A stretch of 64,000 nt of DNA. Origin: CAWFSE01 sp963697565. GTDB taxonomy: Bacteria; Actinomycetota; Actinomycetes; CAVWCF01. The notes below the pieces were generated by a model, which worked only from the letters and a program-made list of their open reading frames with translations, had not been told where the DNA came from and searched no databases. Shown here piece by piece: positions 16,895 through 26,742 of the stretch (positions are counted from its first letter, which is position 1; every line of letters starts with the position of its first letter). The position numbers and the translations under genes were made by a program. The DNA lies in contig CAVOOM010000007.1 in NCBI GenBank assembly GCA_963697565.1, forward strand, positions 496,001 to 560,000, in the 5' to 3' direction.

Positions 16895-18187
16895 CCCTCG
16901 CGCGGGATGCGCACGCGCACCGCGTCCACGTGGGCCGCGAGGTCCTCGGCGCCGCCCAGCGCGTCGATCAGGGGGGCGACGGCGGCCAGCGCCGCGCGGT
17001 CGTACTCGATGACGTGGACGCTGCGCAGGAACGACTGCACCGACAGGCCGCCGCTGTGGCGGGCGGTGCCGGCCGTCGGCAGCACGTGGTTGGAGCCGGC
17101 CAGGTAGTCGCCGAGGCTCACCGGCGACCAGGGGCCGACGAAGACCGCTCCGGCGTTGCGCACCCGGCGCGCCCGCTCGGCGGGCGTCTGCGGTGAGCAC
17201 CTCGAGGTGCTCAGGGGCCCACTCGTCCATCACCGCGAGGCCCTGCTCCTGGTCGGCGACCAGCACGTGCGCGCTCTGGTTGGCCAGCGCCGTCTCGACC
17301 CGCTCGCGGTGGCGGGTCAGCGGCACCTGGCGGGCGAGCTCGGCGTCGACTGCGTCGAGCAGGGCGGCGCTGTCGGTGACCAGCAGGCAGGACGCGTTGG
17401 GGTCGTGCTCGGCCTGGGCGATCAGGTCGGCCGCCACGAACGCCGGGTCGGCGCCGGAGTCGGCCAGGATGCCGATCTCGGTGGGCCCGGCCTCGGAGTC
17501 GATCCCGATGACGCCCTTGAGCAGGCGCTTGGCCGACGTGACGTAGATGTTGCCGGGTCCGGTGACGAGGTCGACCCGCTCGCAGTCCTCCGTGCCGTAC
17601 GCGAACATCGCCACCGCCTGGGCCCCGCCGACCGCGTGCACCTCGTCGACGCCGAGCAGCGCGCAGGCGGCCAGCACCGCCGGGTGCGGCAGTCCGCCGT
17701 GCTCGCGCTGCGGCGGGCTGGCCACGGCGAGCGAGCCGACCCCCGCCACGAGGGCAGGCACGACGTTCATCACGACGCTGGACGGGTACGCCACCAGGCC
17801 GCCCGGCACGTACAACCCGACGCGGCGCACCGGCAGCCAGCGCTCGGTCACCCGGCCGCCGGGCGCGACCTCGACGACGGCGTCGCGGCGGGCCTGCGCC
17901 TCGTGCACCAGCCGGGCGCGGCGCGCCGCCTCCTCGACGGCGGCCCGCACCTGCGGGTCCATCGCCGCGAGCGCCGCGTCGAGGGCCTCCCGGGGGACCC
18001 GCGTCGAGGCGAGCCGCACCCCGTCGAAGCGCTCGGTGGCGTCCAGGACGGCGGCCGAGCCGCGCTGCCGCACGTCGTCGCACACCGGCCGCACCGCGTC
18101 GAGTGCGGCCTCGACGTCGAGCGCCGCGCGCGGGAGCACGTCGCGGGGGTCCACCTCGGCCCCGCGCAGGTCGATGCGGCGGATCAC
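16891..18187 (-). CDS. hisD: Histidinol dehydrogenase (one apparent frameshift)
   Basis: Zinc-dependent NAD enzyme for the last two oxidations of histidine synthesis. GLYVPGGLVAYPSSVVMN, TGPGNIYVTSAKR, QAEHDPNASCLLV (zinc His) and GSNHVLPTAGTARHSGG are all present. The frame shifts near 17180-17186 between LTADA and AERARRVRNAG; the span is 3n+1, consistent with one extra base in a GCCCGCC stretch. First gene of the hisDCB-H-priA-ridA run; GTG start at 18187. Confidence 0.95.
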
Positions 18188-18194
18188 GCCGCGC

Positions 18195-18240
18195 AGTCTA
18201 GGCGGCCCGGGATGCCCGCCCCGCCGCGCGCCCGTACCGT
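18195..18240. promoter_or_regulatory. Divergent -10 boxes for hisD and the LON-domain gene
   Basis: On the minus strand TAGACT (18195-18200) lies seven bases before the hisD GTG. On the plus strand TACCGT (18235-18240) lies six bases before the GTG at 18247. Both have the spacing of leaderless actinobacterial promoters, and neither start codon has an obvious ribosome site. The intergenic gap is only 59 bases. Confidence 0.55.
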
Positions 18241-18246
18241 CGAGGG

Positions 18247-18915
18247 GTGGCCGAGCGCGCGGTGATCCCGTTGTTCCCGCTGGGCACGGTGCTGTACCCG
18301 GGTCTGCTCCTCCCCCTGCACATCTTCGAGGAGCGCTACCGCCGCCTGGTCCGCGACCTCGCCGAGCGACCGCCCGAGGAGCAGCGCTTCGGCGTGGTCG
18401 CGATCCGGCAGGGCCGCGAGGTCGGGGCCGACGGCGTGGAGGCGCTGCACGAGGTGGGGTGCGCGGCGCAGGTCCGGCGGATCGAGGCGTACGAGGACGG
18501 CCGCTTCGAGCTCGCGACGACCGGAGGCCCGCGATTCCGCCTGGTCGGCGTGGACGGCTCGCTGCCCTATCTGCAGGGGGTCGTCGAGTGGCTGCCAGAG
18601 GAGCCGGGAGAGGCCGCCGCGGTGCTCGCCGAACCGGTCGGCCGGCGATTCCTCGCCTACCGCTCGGCGCTGGCGGGAGAGGCCGCCAGCGAGGCGGGCG
18701 GCCAGCTCCCAGACGACCCGCGCGTGCTGTCGTATCTCGTTGCGGCCGCGATGATCCTGGACCTCCCCGACCACCAGGCGCTGCTGGCCGCCGGAGATGA
18801 CACCGAGCGGCTGCGGCTGGCCCTGCGCCTGCTGCGGCGGGAGGGGTCGCTGCTCACCCGGCTCCCTTCGGTCCCGGGAGTCGAGTACACCCGGATCCCG
18901 CTCTCCCCCAACTGA
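18247..18915 (+). CDS. LON substrate-binding domain protein
   Basis: A 222-residue stand-alone LON N-terminal-type domain (PF02190): VIPLFPLGTVLYPGLLLPLHIFEERYRRL is the diagnostic N-terminus. There is no AAA or protease domain. Such proteins are widespread and uncharacterised in actinobacteria. GTG start at 18247; divergent from hisD and followed 47 bases later by ybaK. Confidence 0.88.
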   Translation: MAERAVIPLFPLGTVLYPGLLLPLHIFEERYRRLVRDLAERPPEEQRFGVVAIRQGREVGADGVEALHEVGCAAQVRRIEAYEDGRFELATTGGPRFRLVGVDGSLPYLQGVVEWLPEEPGEAAAVLAEPVGRRFLAYRSALAGEAASEAGGQLPDDPRVLSYLVAAAMILDLPDHQALLAAGDDTERLRLALRLLRREGSLLTRLPSVPGVEYTRIPLSPN

Positions 18916-18962
18916 CGGCCGCCCGCGGCACGAGGGGGGCCGGGCGGCTAGCGTGCGCTGCC

Positions 18963-19478
18963 ATGGGCAAGGACAAGGCATCCCAGGTCAAGGCAACCCG
19001 TGGAGGCACCGGCACGCCGGCCACGGTGGCCCTGACTCGCGCGGGGGTCGCCTACGAGGTGCACACCTACACCCATGATCCCGCCGCGCGCTCGTACGGG
19101 CTGGAGGCCGCCGAGGCGATCGGCGCCGACCCCGCCCGGGTCTTCAAGACCCTGGTGGCGAGCGTCGACGGGCGGTTGGTCGTGGGCATCGTGCCGGTCG
19201 AGGCGATGCTCGACCTCAAGGCGCTCGCGGCAGCCGTCGGCGGCAAGAAGGCCGACCTGGCCGACCCCGCAGTCGCCGAGCGGACCACCGGCTACGTCCG
19301 GGGCGGGATCAGCCCACTGGGCCAGAAGAAGCCGCTGGCGACCGTGGTGGACGCCTCGGCGCTGGCCCACCCGACGGTCTTCGTCAGCGGCGGCCGGCGG
19401 GGGATGGACCTCGAGCTGGCGCCGGCGGACCTGGTCAGGCTGACGGCGGGGACGACGGCCCCGGTGGCGCGCTGGTGA
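18963..19478 (+). CDS. ybaK: Cys-tRNA(Pro)/aminoacyl-tRNA deacylase
   Basis: A 171-residue YbaK/EbsC editing protein that hydrolyses mischarged Cys-tRNA(Pro). Signatures: VFKTLVASVDGRLVVGIVPV and TTGYVRGGISPLGQKKPL with the conserved GGISP loop and catalytic lysine environment. A TAGCGT hexamer lies eight bases before the ATG. The 3' end overlaps the convergent membrane-protein gene by 44 bases. Confidence 0.92.
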   Translation: MGKDKASQVKATRGGTGTPATVALTRAGVAYEVHTYTHDPAARSYGLEAAEAIGADPARVFKTLVASVDGRLVVGIVPVEAMLDLKALAAAVGGKKADLADPAVAERTTGYVRGGISPLGQKKPLATVVDASALAHPTVFVSGGRRGMDLELAPADLVRLTAGTTAPVARW

Positions 19479-20082
19479 CCGGCGGCCCACCCTCGGCGGG
19501 CGCCGGCTCGGGGCCGGGCGCCTGGCGCTCCTCCAGCAGCAGGTCGAGGACGAGGTAGGCCAGCACGGCGCCCACGGCCGGGGCCAGCAGGACCGCCCAG
19601 GCGTCGATCGCCAGCGGCGCGAAGACCTCGTCCCCGGGCTGCACGGTGTCGACCACGTCGGCAAGCGGCGGCGGCCCGAGCCACACCCCCAGCCGCCAGG
19701 CCAGCAGGGCGCAGCCCGCTCCCCCGACCAGCAGCCCGGCCAGGGCGCCGAACGGGGTGCGGCGCGCGCGCAGCCAGGCCCAGACCCCGGCGATGAGCCC
19801 GGCCACCAGACCCAGCAGCCCGAAGACGGCCTGGGTGGCGAACGGCTCCCACGGCTGAGGGGTCGCCAGGTAGATGCCGTTGTCGCGGACCTCGAGCGGC
19901 ACGTCGGGGGCGAGGGCCACCCACAGCAGGCCCACCCCGATTCCGGCCAGCGCGAAGACCGCTGCCACCGGCCAGCCGCCGGCGACCTCGGCCCGCCAGC
20001 CGCCGGACCCGCCCGAGTCGGCTGAGTCGCCCGAGTCGGCCGACTCGGCGGACGGGGCGGCGTCCTCGGGCGACTCGCTCAT
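19435..20082 (-). CDS. Uncharacterised four-helix membrane protein downstream of dnaE
   Basis: 215 residues: Ser/Asp/Glu-rich N-terminus with repeated Asp-Ser blocks, four predicted helices (roughly residues 38-58, 82-104, 110-130, 155-178) and a Pro-rich tail. It resembles small actinobacterial membrane proteins of the DUF2567 kind, but I am not certain of that. Its ATG overlaps the dnaE stop (ATGA), so it is in the dnaE transcript. Confidence 0.65.
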   Translation of the reverse strand: MSESPEDAAPSAESADSGDSADSGGSGGWRAEVAGGWPVAAVFALAGIGVGLLWVALAPDVPLEVRDNGIYLATPQPWEPFATQAVFGLLGLVAGLIAGVWAWLRARRTPFGALAGLLVGGAGCALLAWRLGVWLGPPPLADVVDTVQPGDEVFAPLAIDAWAVLLAPAVGAVLAYLVLDLLLEERQAPGPEPAPAEGGPPVTSAPPGPSSPPSA

Positions 20083-23000
20083 CCGACGCTGCCGGCGCCT
20101 AGGAGGGCCTTGAGGTCGCCGTAGAGCGCCGGGGTCGGCGACACGCGGAGCCGGTCGTCGAGGCGCCACAGCGTCGTGCGGGCGGTGGCCTGCAGGTGGA
20201 TCTGCACCTCGGTGACACCGGGATGCGCGGCCAGCACGGCCTTCAGCTGCTCGACCACGGGGGGCACGCACTTGCTGACCGGAAGCTGGATCACGACCGG
20301 GCCCCGCGGGCCCCCGCTCAGGTCGGGCACCCGCACCTCGCTGGCGACGAGGCGCGGCACCTCCTCGCGCTTGTCGAGGCGGCCCTTGATGATCACCACG
20401 GCGTCCTCGACGACGTGCGTGGAGACCAGCTGGTAGGTCTGCGGGTAGCACATCACGTCGATCGCGCCCTCGAGATCCTCAAGGGTGACGATGGCCCAGG
20501 TGTTGCCCTGCTTGGTGACCTTGCGCTGCACCCCGGTGACCAGCCCGCCGAGGGTGACCGTCGAGCCGTCCGGACGGTCCTCGTCGGCCAGCAGGCTCGC
20601 GATCGAGCAGTCGGACTCGCCGGCGATCACGTGCTCCACCCCGAAGAGCGGGTGGTCGGAGACGTAGAGGCCGAGCATCTCGCGCTCGAACTTGAGCAGG
20701 ACGGCCTTGTCCCACTCGTCGGCCGGGACCGGGGGCACCGCCATGTCGACCGCGCCCTCGCCGGGCGTGCCCGCGCTGAACAGGTCGAACTGCCCGATCG
20801 CCTCGTTGCGCTTGGTGTCCATGAACGCGTCGACGGCCTCGGCGTGCACGGCGACGAGCCCGCGGCGCGGCTGGCCGAGTGAGTCGAACGCGCCGGCCTT
20901 GACCAGCGACTCGATGGTGCGCTTGTTGCAGACCACCGGGTCGACCTTGCGCAGGAAGTCGTAGAAGTCCTCGAACGGGCCCTTGGCCTCGCGCGCGGCG
21001 ACGATGCCGCCCACCACGTTGCCGCCGACGTTGCGGACCGCCGCCAGCCCGAACCGGATGTCGGCGCCGCGCGGCGTGAAGTCGGCGTCGGAGGAGTTGA
21101 CGTCGGGCGGCAGCACCTTGATGCCCATCCGGCGGCACTCGTTGAGGTAGATCGCGCTCTTGTCCTTGTCGTCGCGGACGCTGGTCAGCAGCGCGGCCAT
21201 GTACTCGGCCGGGAAGTTCGCCTTGAGGTACGCCGTCCAGTACGACACCAGGCCGTAGCCGGCGGTGTGCGCCTTGTTGAAGGCGTAGTCGGAGAACGGG
21301 ACGAGGATCTCCCAGAGCGTCTTGATCGCCGCCGGCGAGTAGCCGTTGGCGCGCATGCCCTCGCTGAACGGGCCGAACTCCTTGTCGAGGATCTCCTTCT
21401 TCTTCTTGCCCATCGCGCGGCGGAGCAGGTCGGCGGCCCCCAGGGAGTAGCCGGCGACCTTCTGCGCGATCGCCATGACCTGCTCTTGGTAGACGATCAG
21501 GCCGTACGTGTCGTCGAGGATCTCGGCGAGCGGCTCGGCCAGCTCGGGGTGGATCGGCACCACCGGCTTGCGGCCGTTCTTGCGGTCGGCGTAGTCGATG
21601 TGGGCGTTGGCCCCCATCGGGCCGGGCCGGTAGAGCGCGAGGACCGCGGAGATGTCCTCGAAGTTGTCCGGCTGCATCGCCCGCAGCAGGGCGCGCATCG
21701 GCCCGCCGTCGAGCTGGAAGACGCCGAGGGTGTCACCGCGGGCCAGCAGCTCGTACGCCGGGCGGTCATCGAGGCCGAGGGTCTCGAGCACGACCTCCTG
21801 GCCGCGGTTGTTCGTGATGTGGACCAGGCAGTCGTCGAGCACGGTGAGGTTGCGCAGGCCGAGGAAGTCCATCTTGAGCAGGCCGAGCTTCTCGCAGGCG
21901 CCCATGTCGAGCTGGGTGATGATCGCGCCGTCCTGCTCGCGGCGCTGGATCGGGATCACATCGAGGAGCGGCTCGCTCGACAAGATGACGCCGGCTGCGT
22001 GGACGCCCCACTGCCGCTTGAGCCCCTCGAGGCCTTTGGCGGTGTCGACGACCGTGCGGACCTCCGCGTCGGCCTCGTACAGCGCCCGGAACTCGGCGGC
22101 CTCGGAGTAGCGGTCGTTGCCGGAGTCGAACACCCCGGCCAGCGAGATGTCCTTGCCCATGACCGCGGGGGGCATCGCCTTGGTGATCCGGTCGCCGAGT
22201 GCGTACGGCAGTCCCAGCACACGGGCGGCGTCCTTGACCGCCGCCTTGGCCTTGATCGTGCCGTAGGTGATGATCTGGGCGACCCGCTCCTCGCCGTACT
22301 TCTCGGTGGCGTAGCGGATCACCTCGGTGCGGCGGCGCTCGTCGAAGTCCATGTCGATATCAGGCATCGAGACGCGGTCGGGGTTGAGGAAGCGCTCGAA
22401 CAGCAGGCCGTGCTTGATCGGGTCGAGCTCGGTGATTCCCAGGGCGTACGCGATGAGCGCGCCGGCCGCCGACCCGCGGCCCGGGCCGACCCGGATGCCC
22501 TGGCTCTTGGCGTGGCGCACCAGGTCGGCGGTCACCAGGAAGTAGCCGGGGAAGCCCATCTGGCAGACGACGCCGACCTCGTAGGCGGCCTGCTCGCGGT
22601 GGCCGTCGGGCACCCCCTGCGGGAAGCGCTCGACCAGACCCCGCTCGACCTCCTTGACCAGCCAGGACTCCTCCGACTCCCCCTCCGGCACGCCGAAGCG
22701 GGGCATCAGGTTGCGGCCCTCGGTGAACTCCACGTTGCAGCGCTCGGCCACCAGCAGGGTGTTGGACAGCGCCGTCGGCAGCTCCGACCAGACGCCGGCC
22801 ATCTCCTCGGCGCTCTTGAGGTAGAAGTCGTCGGCGTCGAAGCGGAACCGCTTGTCGTCCTGCATCGTCTTGCCGGTCTGCACGCAGAGCAGGACCTCGT
22901 GGGCCTTGGCGTCCTCGGCGTAGGTGTAGTGCAGGTCGTTGGTGGCCAGCAGCGGCAGGTCGAGGGCCTTGGCGATCCGCATGAGGTCTTCGCGGGTGCG

Positions 23001-23612
23001 GCGCTCGATCTCGATGCCGTGGTCCATGACCTCGCAGAAGAAGTTGTCCTTGCCGAGGATCTCGCGGTAGTCGGCGGCCGCCTTGAGCGCGCGGTCGTAC
23101 TGGCCGGCCTGCAGCCAGCGGTGGACCTCGCCCGAGGGGCACCCGGTGGTGGCGATGAGGCCCTTGCCGTAGCGCTCCAGCAGCTCGCGGTCGAAGCGGG
23201 GGTACTTGCGGAACTGCCCCTCCAGGCTGGCCAGGCTGGAGAGCCGGAACAGGTTGTGCATGCCCTCCGTCGTCTCGGCGAGCAGCGTCATGTGGGTGTA
23301 GTTGGCCTTGCCCTTGCCGGCGGTCTCGTCGCCGACGTCCTGGCCCGCGGCGCCCCCGAAGCTGAACGGCGCCCGGTCGTGGCGGGTGCCGATCGGGACG
23401 TAGTAGCCCTCCATGCCGATGATCGGCTTGACCCCGGCCGCTTTGCCGGCCTGGTAGAACTCGTAGGCCCCGAAGAGGTTGCCGTGGTCGGTCATCGCCA
23501 GGGCCGGCATGCCCATCCGGGCGGCCTCGCGGAAGAGGTCCTTGACCCGGGCCGCGCCGTCGAGCATGGAGTACTCGGTGTGCACGTGCAGGTGCACGAA
23601 CGAGTCGGTCAT
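20079..23612 (-). CDS. dnaE: DNA polymerase III alpha subunit
   Basis: An intact 1177-residue replicative polymerase, DnaE1 type. Starts with the PHP domain (HLHVHTEYSMLDGAARVKDL, LAMTDHGNLFG); catalytic aspartates of the PolIII palm are in MPDIDMDFDERRR; GPGRGSAAGALIAYAL and AFNKAHTAGYGLVSYWTAY are family signatures; the OB fold lies at VTLGGLVTGVQRKVTK. The ATG at 23612 gives the canonical N-terminus. At 3.5 kb without a frame break it is a useful control against the frameshifted neighbours. Confidence 0.98.
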   Translation of the reverse strand: MTDSFVHLHVHTEYSMLDGAARVKDLFREAARMGMPALAMTDHGNLFGAYEFYQAGKAAGVKPIIGMEGYYVPIGTRHDRAPFSFGGAAGQDVGDETAGKGKANYTHMTLLAETTEGMHNLFRLSSLASLEGQFRKYPRFDRELLERYGKGLIATTGCPSGEVHRWLQAGQYDRALKAAADYREILGKDNFFCEVMDHGIEIERRTREDLMRIAKALDLPLLATNDLHYTYAEDAKAHEVLLCVQTGKTMQDDKRFRFDADDFYLKSAEEMAGVWSELPTALSNTLLVAERCNVEFTEGRNLMPRFGVPEGESEESWLVKEVERGLVERFPQGVPDGHREQAAYEVGVVCQMGFPGYFLVTADLVRHAKSQGIRVGPGRGSAAGALIAYALGITELDPIKHGLLFERFLNPDRVSMPDIDMDFDERRRTEVIRYATEKYGEERVAQIITYGTIKAKAAVKDAARVLGLPYALGDRITKAMPPAVMGKDISLAGVFDSGNDRYSEAAEFRALYEADAEVRTVVDTAKGLEGLKRQWGVHAAGVILSSEPLLDVIPIQRREQDGAIITQLDMGACEKLGLLKMDFLGLRNLTVLDDCLVHITNNRGQEVVLETLGLDDRPAYELLARGDTLGVFQLDGGPMRALLRAMQPDNFEDISAVLALYRPGPMGANAHIDYADRKNGRKPVVPIHPELAEPLAEILDDTYGLIVYQEQVMAIAQKVAGYSLGAADLLRRAMGKKKKEILDKEFGPFSEGMRANGYSPAAIKTLWEILVPFSDYAFNKAHTAGYGLVSYWTAYLKANFPAEYMAALLTSVRDDKDKSAIYLNECRRMGIKVLPPDVNSSDADFTPRGADIRFGLAAVRNVGGNVVGGIVAAREAKGPFEDFYDFLRKVDPVVCNKRTIESLVKAGAFDSLGQPRRGLVAVHAEAVDAFMDTKRNEAIGQFDLFSAGTPGEGAVDMAVPPVPADEWDKAVLLKFEREMLGLYVSDHPLFGVEHVIAGESDCSIASLLADEDRPDGSTVTLGGLVTGVQRKVTKQGNTWAIVTLEDLEGAIDVMCYPQTYQLVSTHVVEDAVVIIKGRLDKREEVPRLVASEVRVPDLSGGPRGPVVIQLPVSKCVPPVVEQLKAVLAAHPGVTEVQIHLQATARTTLWRLDDRLRVSPTPALYGDLKALLGAGSVG

Positions 23613-23834
23613 GCCGGCGGTTCCCTCCTGAGCGCGCGGGCCCCTGGGCGGGCCACGCCGGCGGCGGCCCGTCCCGGGGTCGGGTGGGCGCGGCGGCGGT
23701 GCTGCCAGGTGCGTCGGTGGCCGGGGGAAGGCGGCCGAGCGACTCGACAATAGCCCGACTCCCCGACGTCCTCCGCGACCCGCCCGAGCGACCCCATGAT
23801 CGAGTCCTCCCGGCCCGGCCCGGGCCGCCCGGGG

Positions 23835-24675
23835 TCAGCGGCCGAGGGCGTCCAGCGCGAGGTACTGGGCGTCGCTCAGCGTGATCGCGGCGGCCGAGCA
23901 GTTCTCCTGGAGGTGCCCGATCGACTTGGTCCCGGGGATCGGCAGCATGCCCGGCGAGCGCCGCAGCAGCCACGCCAGCGCCGCCTGGGCGGGGGTGCAG
24001 CCGATCTCGGCCGCCACCTTGTCCAGCGGGCCGCCGGGACGCGCCAGGTCGCCGTTGGCGAACGGGAACCAGGGGATGAACGCCACCCCGTGCTTGGTGC
24101 AGTGCTCGACCAGGGGGTCAGCGCGGCGGTCGGAGAGGTTGTAGAGGTTCTGCACGCTCACGATCTCGGCGTGCCGCTGGGCCTCAAGCAGCTGATCGAC
24201 GGTGACCTCGGACAGCCCGATGTGGCGGATCTTGCCCGCGGCCTGCAGATCGGTGAGGGCGCCCAGCTGCTCGGCGACCGGCACCCGCAGGTCGATCCGG
24301 TGCAGCTGGAACAGGTCGATCCGCTCGACGCCCAGCCGGCGCAGGCTCATCTCGGCGCACTGGGTGAGGTACTCGGGCAGGCCGATCACATGCCAGTGGC
24401 CGGGCCCGGTGCGGGCCAGACCGGCCTTGGTCGCCACCACGACGCCGTCGTAGGGGTGCAGCGCCTCGCGGATGATCTCCTCGGAGACCGCAGGGCCGTA
24501 GGAGTCCGCGGTGTCGATGAAGTCCACCCCGAGCTCGACGGCCTTGCGCAGCACGGCCACGCAGGCGGCGCGGTCCTCCGGCTCGCCCCAGACGCCGGGC
24601 CCGGTCAGCTGCATCGCCCCGAAGCCGAGCCGGTGGACACTCGAGGTCTCCGCCGAGGGCGAAGGTGGTGTTCAT
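23835..24675 (-). CDS. Aldo/keto reductase (one apparent frameshift)
   Basis: About 279 residues of an NADPH-dependent (beta/alpha)8 reductase. The catalytic tetrad is visible: DTADSYGP (Asp, Tyr), VVATKAGL (Lys) and LFQLHRID (His). SVQNLYNLSDRRAD and IPIPGTKSIGHLQEN-type sequences place it in the bacterial AKR group near YqkF/AKR11-like proteins; substrate unknown. The first 12 residues (MNTTFALGGDLE) are in another frame from VHRLGFGAMQLTG; one extra base near 24640 explains this. A ribosome site GGAGA precedes the ATG at 24675. Confidence 0.86.
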
Positions 24676-25162
24676 GGCGCTGTCTCCTGGGCCGTTTCGG
24701 GTCGTCGCCAAGGGCGCGGGTCATGTGCCGGTGATCGATCCCAGCATCGTCGAAGACGTCGCCGTACGCGGTGTATCCGAGTCTTTCGTAGAAGGCGACG
24801 GCGTGGACCTGGGCCCCGAGGTAGGCAAGCCGCAGCCCGCGTCGAACCGCCAGCCCTCCAGCCCCCGGACGAGTCCCGCCCCCAGTCCCGCGTGCCGGGC
24901 CTCGGCCAGCACGGCGATCCGCCCGAGGTGCGCCACCGGTCCGTACGCCGGGTCGGCGCCCTCGAAGCCGGGTTCCTCGATCACCAGCCGGGCGGTGCCG
25001 ACGCCCCGGCCGTCCTGGCGGGCGAGCAGGTGGTCGGCCGTCGGGGTCGCGCTCGTCGAGCTCCAGCTCGACGGGAACGGCCTGCTCCTCGACGAAGACC
25101 ACCCGGCGGATCTCGTACGCCTCGGCGCGCTCGCTGTCGTCGGCGATCGGCGCGATCTGCAT
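24672..25162 (-). CDS. GNAT-family N-acetyltransferase (two or more frameshifts)
   Basis: N-terminus AEAYEIRRVVFVEEQAVPVE with acidic LELDERD is the ElaA/YjcF-like GNAT start; the acetyl-CoA loop lies in RIAVLAEARHAGLGAGLVRG; the C-terminus AVAFYERLGYTAYGD is classic. These pieces lie in different frames with shifts near 25041 and 24838, and the end may be shifted again, since the natural stop would be the TGA overlapping the aldo/keto reductase ATG. A start at 25162 (ATG), the GTG six bases upstream, or ATG 25195 are all possible. Substrate unknown. Confidence 0.72.
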
Positions 25163-25184
25163 GCTCACAACGCCCCCGGGGTGA

Positions 25185-26114
25185 TCACGATTCATCCTGG
25201 ACGATGGCGAGCGCGGCGGAGAGGTCGGGGGGGTAGTCCGCGGAGTACTCCACCCGCTCCCCCGTGCCCGGGTGCTCGAAGGCGAGCCCTCGGGCGTGCA
25301 GCCACTGGCGCTCCAGCCCGAGCCGTTCGGCCAGCTGCGGGTCCGCGCCGTACGTGAGGTCGCCGACGCACGGATGGCGCAGCGCGCTCATGTGCACCCG
25401 GATCTGGTGGGTGCGCCCGGTCTCCAGGTGGATCTCCAGGAGGGTGGCCGAGCGGAACGCCTCCAACGTCTCGTAGTGGGTGATGCTGTCGCGGCCGCCG
25501 TTGACGACCGCCCACTTGTGGTCGTGCACGGGGTGCCGGCCGATCGGGGCGTCCACCGTGCCCCGGCTCGGGTCCGGGTGTCCCTGCACCAGTGCGTGGT
25601 ACGTCTTGTCGACCGTGCGCTCCTTGAAGGCCCGCTTGAGCGCGGAGTAGGCGCGTTCGGACTTCGCCACGACCATCAGCCCGCTGGTGCCCACATCGAG
25701 GCGGTGCACCACGCCCTGCCGCTCTGCGGCCCCGCTGGTCGAGATCCGGTAGCCGGCGCCGGCGAGGCCGCCGACCACCGTGGGCCCGCTCCAGCCCGGG
25801 CTCGGGTGGGCCGCGACACCGACCGGCTTGTCGACCACGACCAGGTCGTCGTCGTCGTGCACGACGCGCATGCCCGGCACCGGCTCGGCCACGATCTGCG
25901 GCGGCTGTGCGGGCCCGGGGAGATCGACCTCCAGCCAGCCCCCCGAGTGAACGCGGTCGGACTTGCCGACCGCGGCCCCGTCGAGGGTCACCCGGCCGGT
26001 GGCCGCCAGGTCGGCCGCCTTGGTCCGGGACACGCCGAACAGCCGGGCGAGGGCCGCGTCGACCCGCTCACCTTCCAGTCCCTCGGGCACCGGCAGGCTG
26101 CGCAGACCGCTCAC
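25185..26114 (-). CDS. rluD: Ribosomal large subunit pseudouridine synthase, RluA/RluD family
   Basis: 309 residues: N-terminal S4 RNA-binding domain (RVDAALARLFGVSRTKAADL) and catalytic domain with GVVHRLDVGTSGLMVVAKS containing the catalytic Asp (RLD). GRTHQIRVHMSALRHPCVGD is the second family motif. It modifies uridines in 23S rRNA helix 69 if a true RluD. GTG start overlaps the lspA stop; the lspA-rluD pair is typical. Confidence 0.93.
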   Translation of the reverse strand: MSGLRSLPVPEGLEGERVDAALARLFGVSRTKAADLAATGRVTLDGAAVGKSDRVHSGGWLEVDLPGPAQPPQIVAEPVPGMRVVHDDDDLVVVDKPVGVAAHPSPGWSGPTVVGGLAGAGYRISTSGAAERQGVVHRLDVGTSGLMVVAKSERAYSALKRAFKERTVDKTYHALVQGHPDPSRGTVDAPIGRHPVHDHKWAVVNGGRDSITHYETLEAFRSATLLEIHLETGRTHQIRVHMSALRHPCVGDLTYGADPQLAERLGLERQWLHARGLAFEHPGTGERVEYSADYPPDLSAALAIVQDES

Positions 26115-26742
26115 GGCGCCCGGACCTCTGGGTCGGTGGGGGTGGGGTCCGGGGGGTCTGTCGGGCTGGTGGACTCCGGCCCCGCGGGGGCCGTCGCGTC
26201 GGATTCGGCGGTACCGGCGCCATTCCAGGCGATGCCGCGCCAGGAGAGCACCACGATGGCGATGGCCGCGCAGACCACGAAGGAGTCGGCCAGGTTGAAG
26301 ACGGGGTAGTTGGGGAGCTGGATCCAGTCCACCACCTCGCCCCGGCCCGGCCCGGGGCGCGGAACACCCGGTCGAACAGGTTGCCCAGGGCCCCGCCGAC
26401 CAGGCAGCCCAGGGCCACCGCCCACCCGGTCGAGCGCACCCGCAGAGACATCCGCGCGACCACGACCACCACGCCGATGGCCACCAGGTGAACACGACCG
26501 TGAGGCCCTGCCCGAGGGAGAACGCCGCCCCGGAGTTGCGGCCGTAGGTGATGGTCAGCAGCCCGCCGAGCAGCTCGATCGGCTCGCGGTCCGGCATGGT
26601 CGCGACGATGAGGATCTTGCTCAGCTGGTCGAGCACGACCACCGACGGCCGCGATCGACCAGATCAGCGCGGTCTTGCGGCCCGCGGAGGCAGCGGCAGG
26701 CGGCTCGTCGCCGCTCAGCGGCGTTCCTGGCGTTGTTTGCAT
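26111..26742 (-). CDS. lspA: Lipoprotein signal peptidase (about three apparent frameshifts)
   Basis: Membrane aspartyl peptidase that cleaves prolipoproteins. Pieces in successive frames spell the family motifs: VVLDQLSKILIVATM, GGLLTITYGRNSGAAFSLGQ, then GCLVGGALGNLFDRVFRAPG (first catalytic Asp) and NYPVFNLADSFVVCAAI (second catalytic Asp), ending in an unusual Pro/Thr/Asp-rich tail. Shifts lie near 26645, 26480 and 26355. The N-terminal ATG (26742, or 26751) lies inside the end of the dksA-like gene. Confidence 0.88.

Noticed and set aside
21267..23753. An 828-residue open frame on the plus strand antisense to dnaE
   Set aside because: It is a shadow of dnaE produced by high GC codon bias. 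It has no motif or ribosome site, and dnaE on the other strand is unmistakable.
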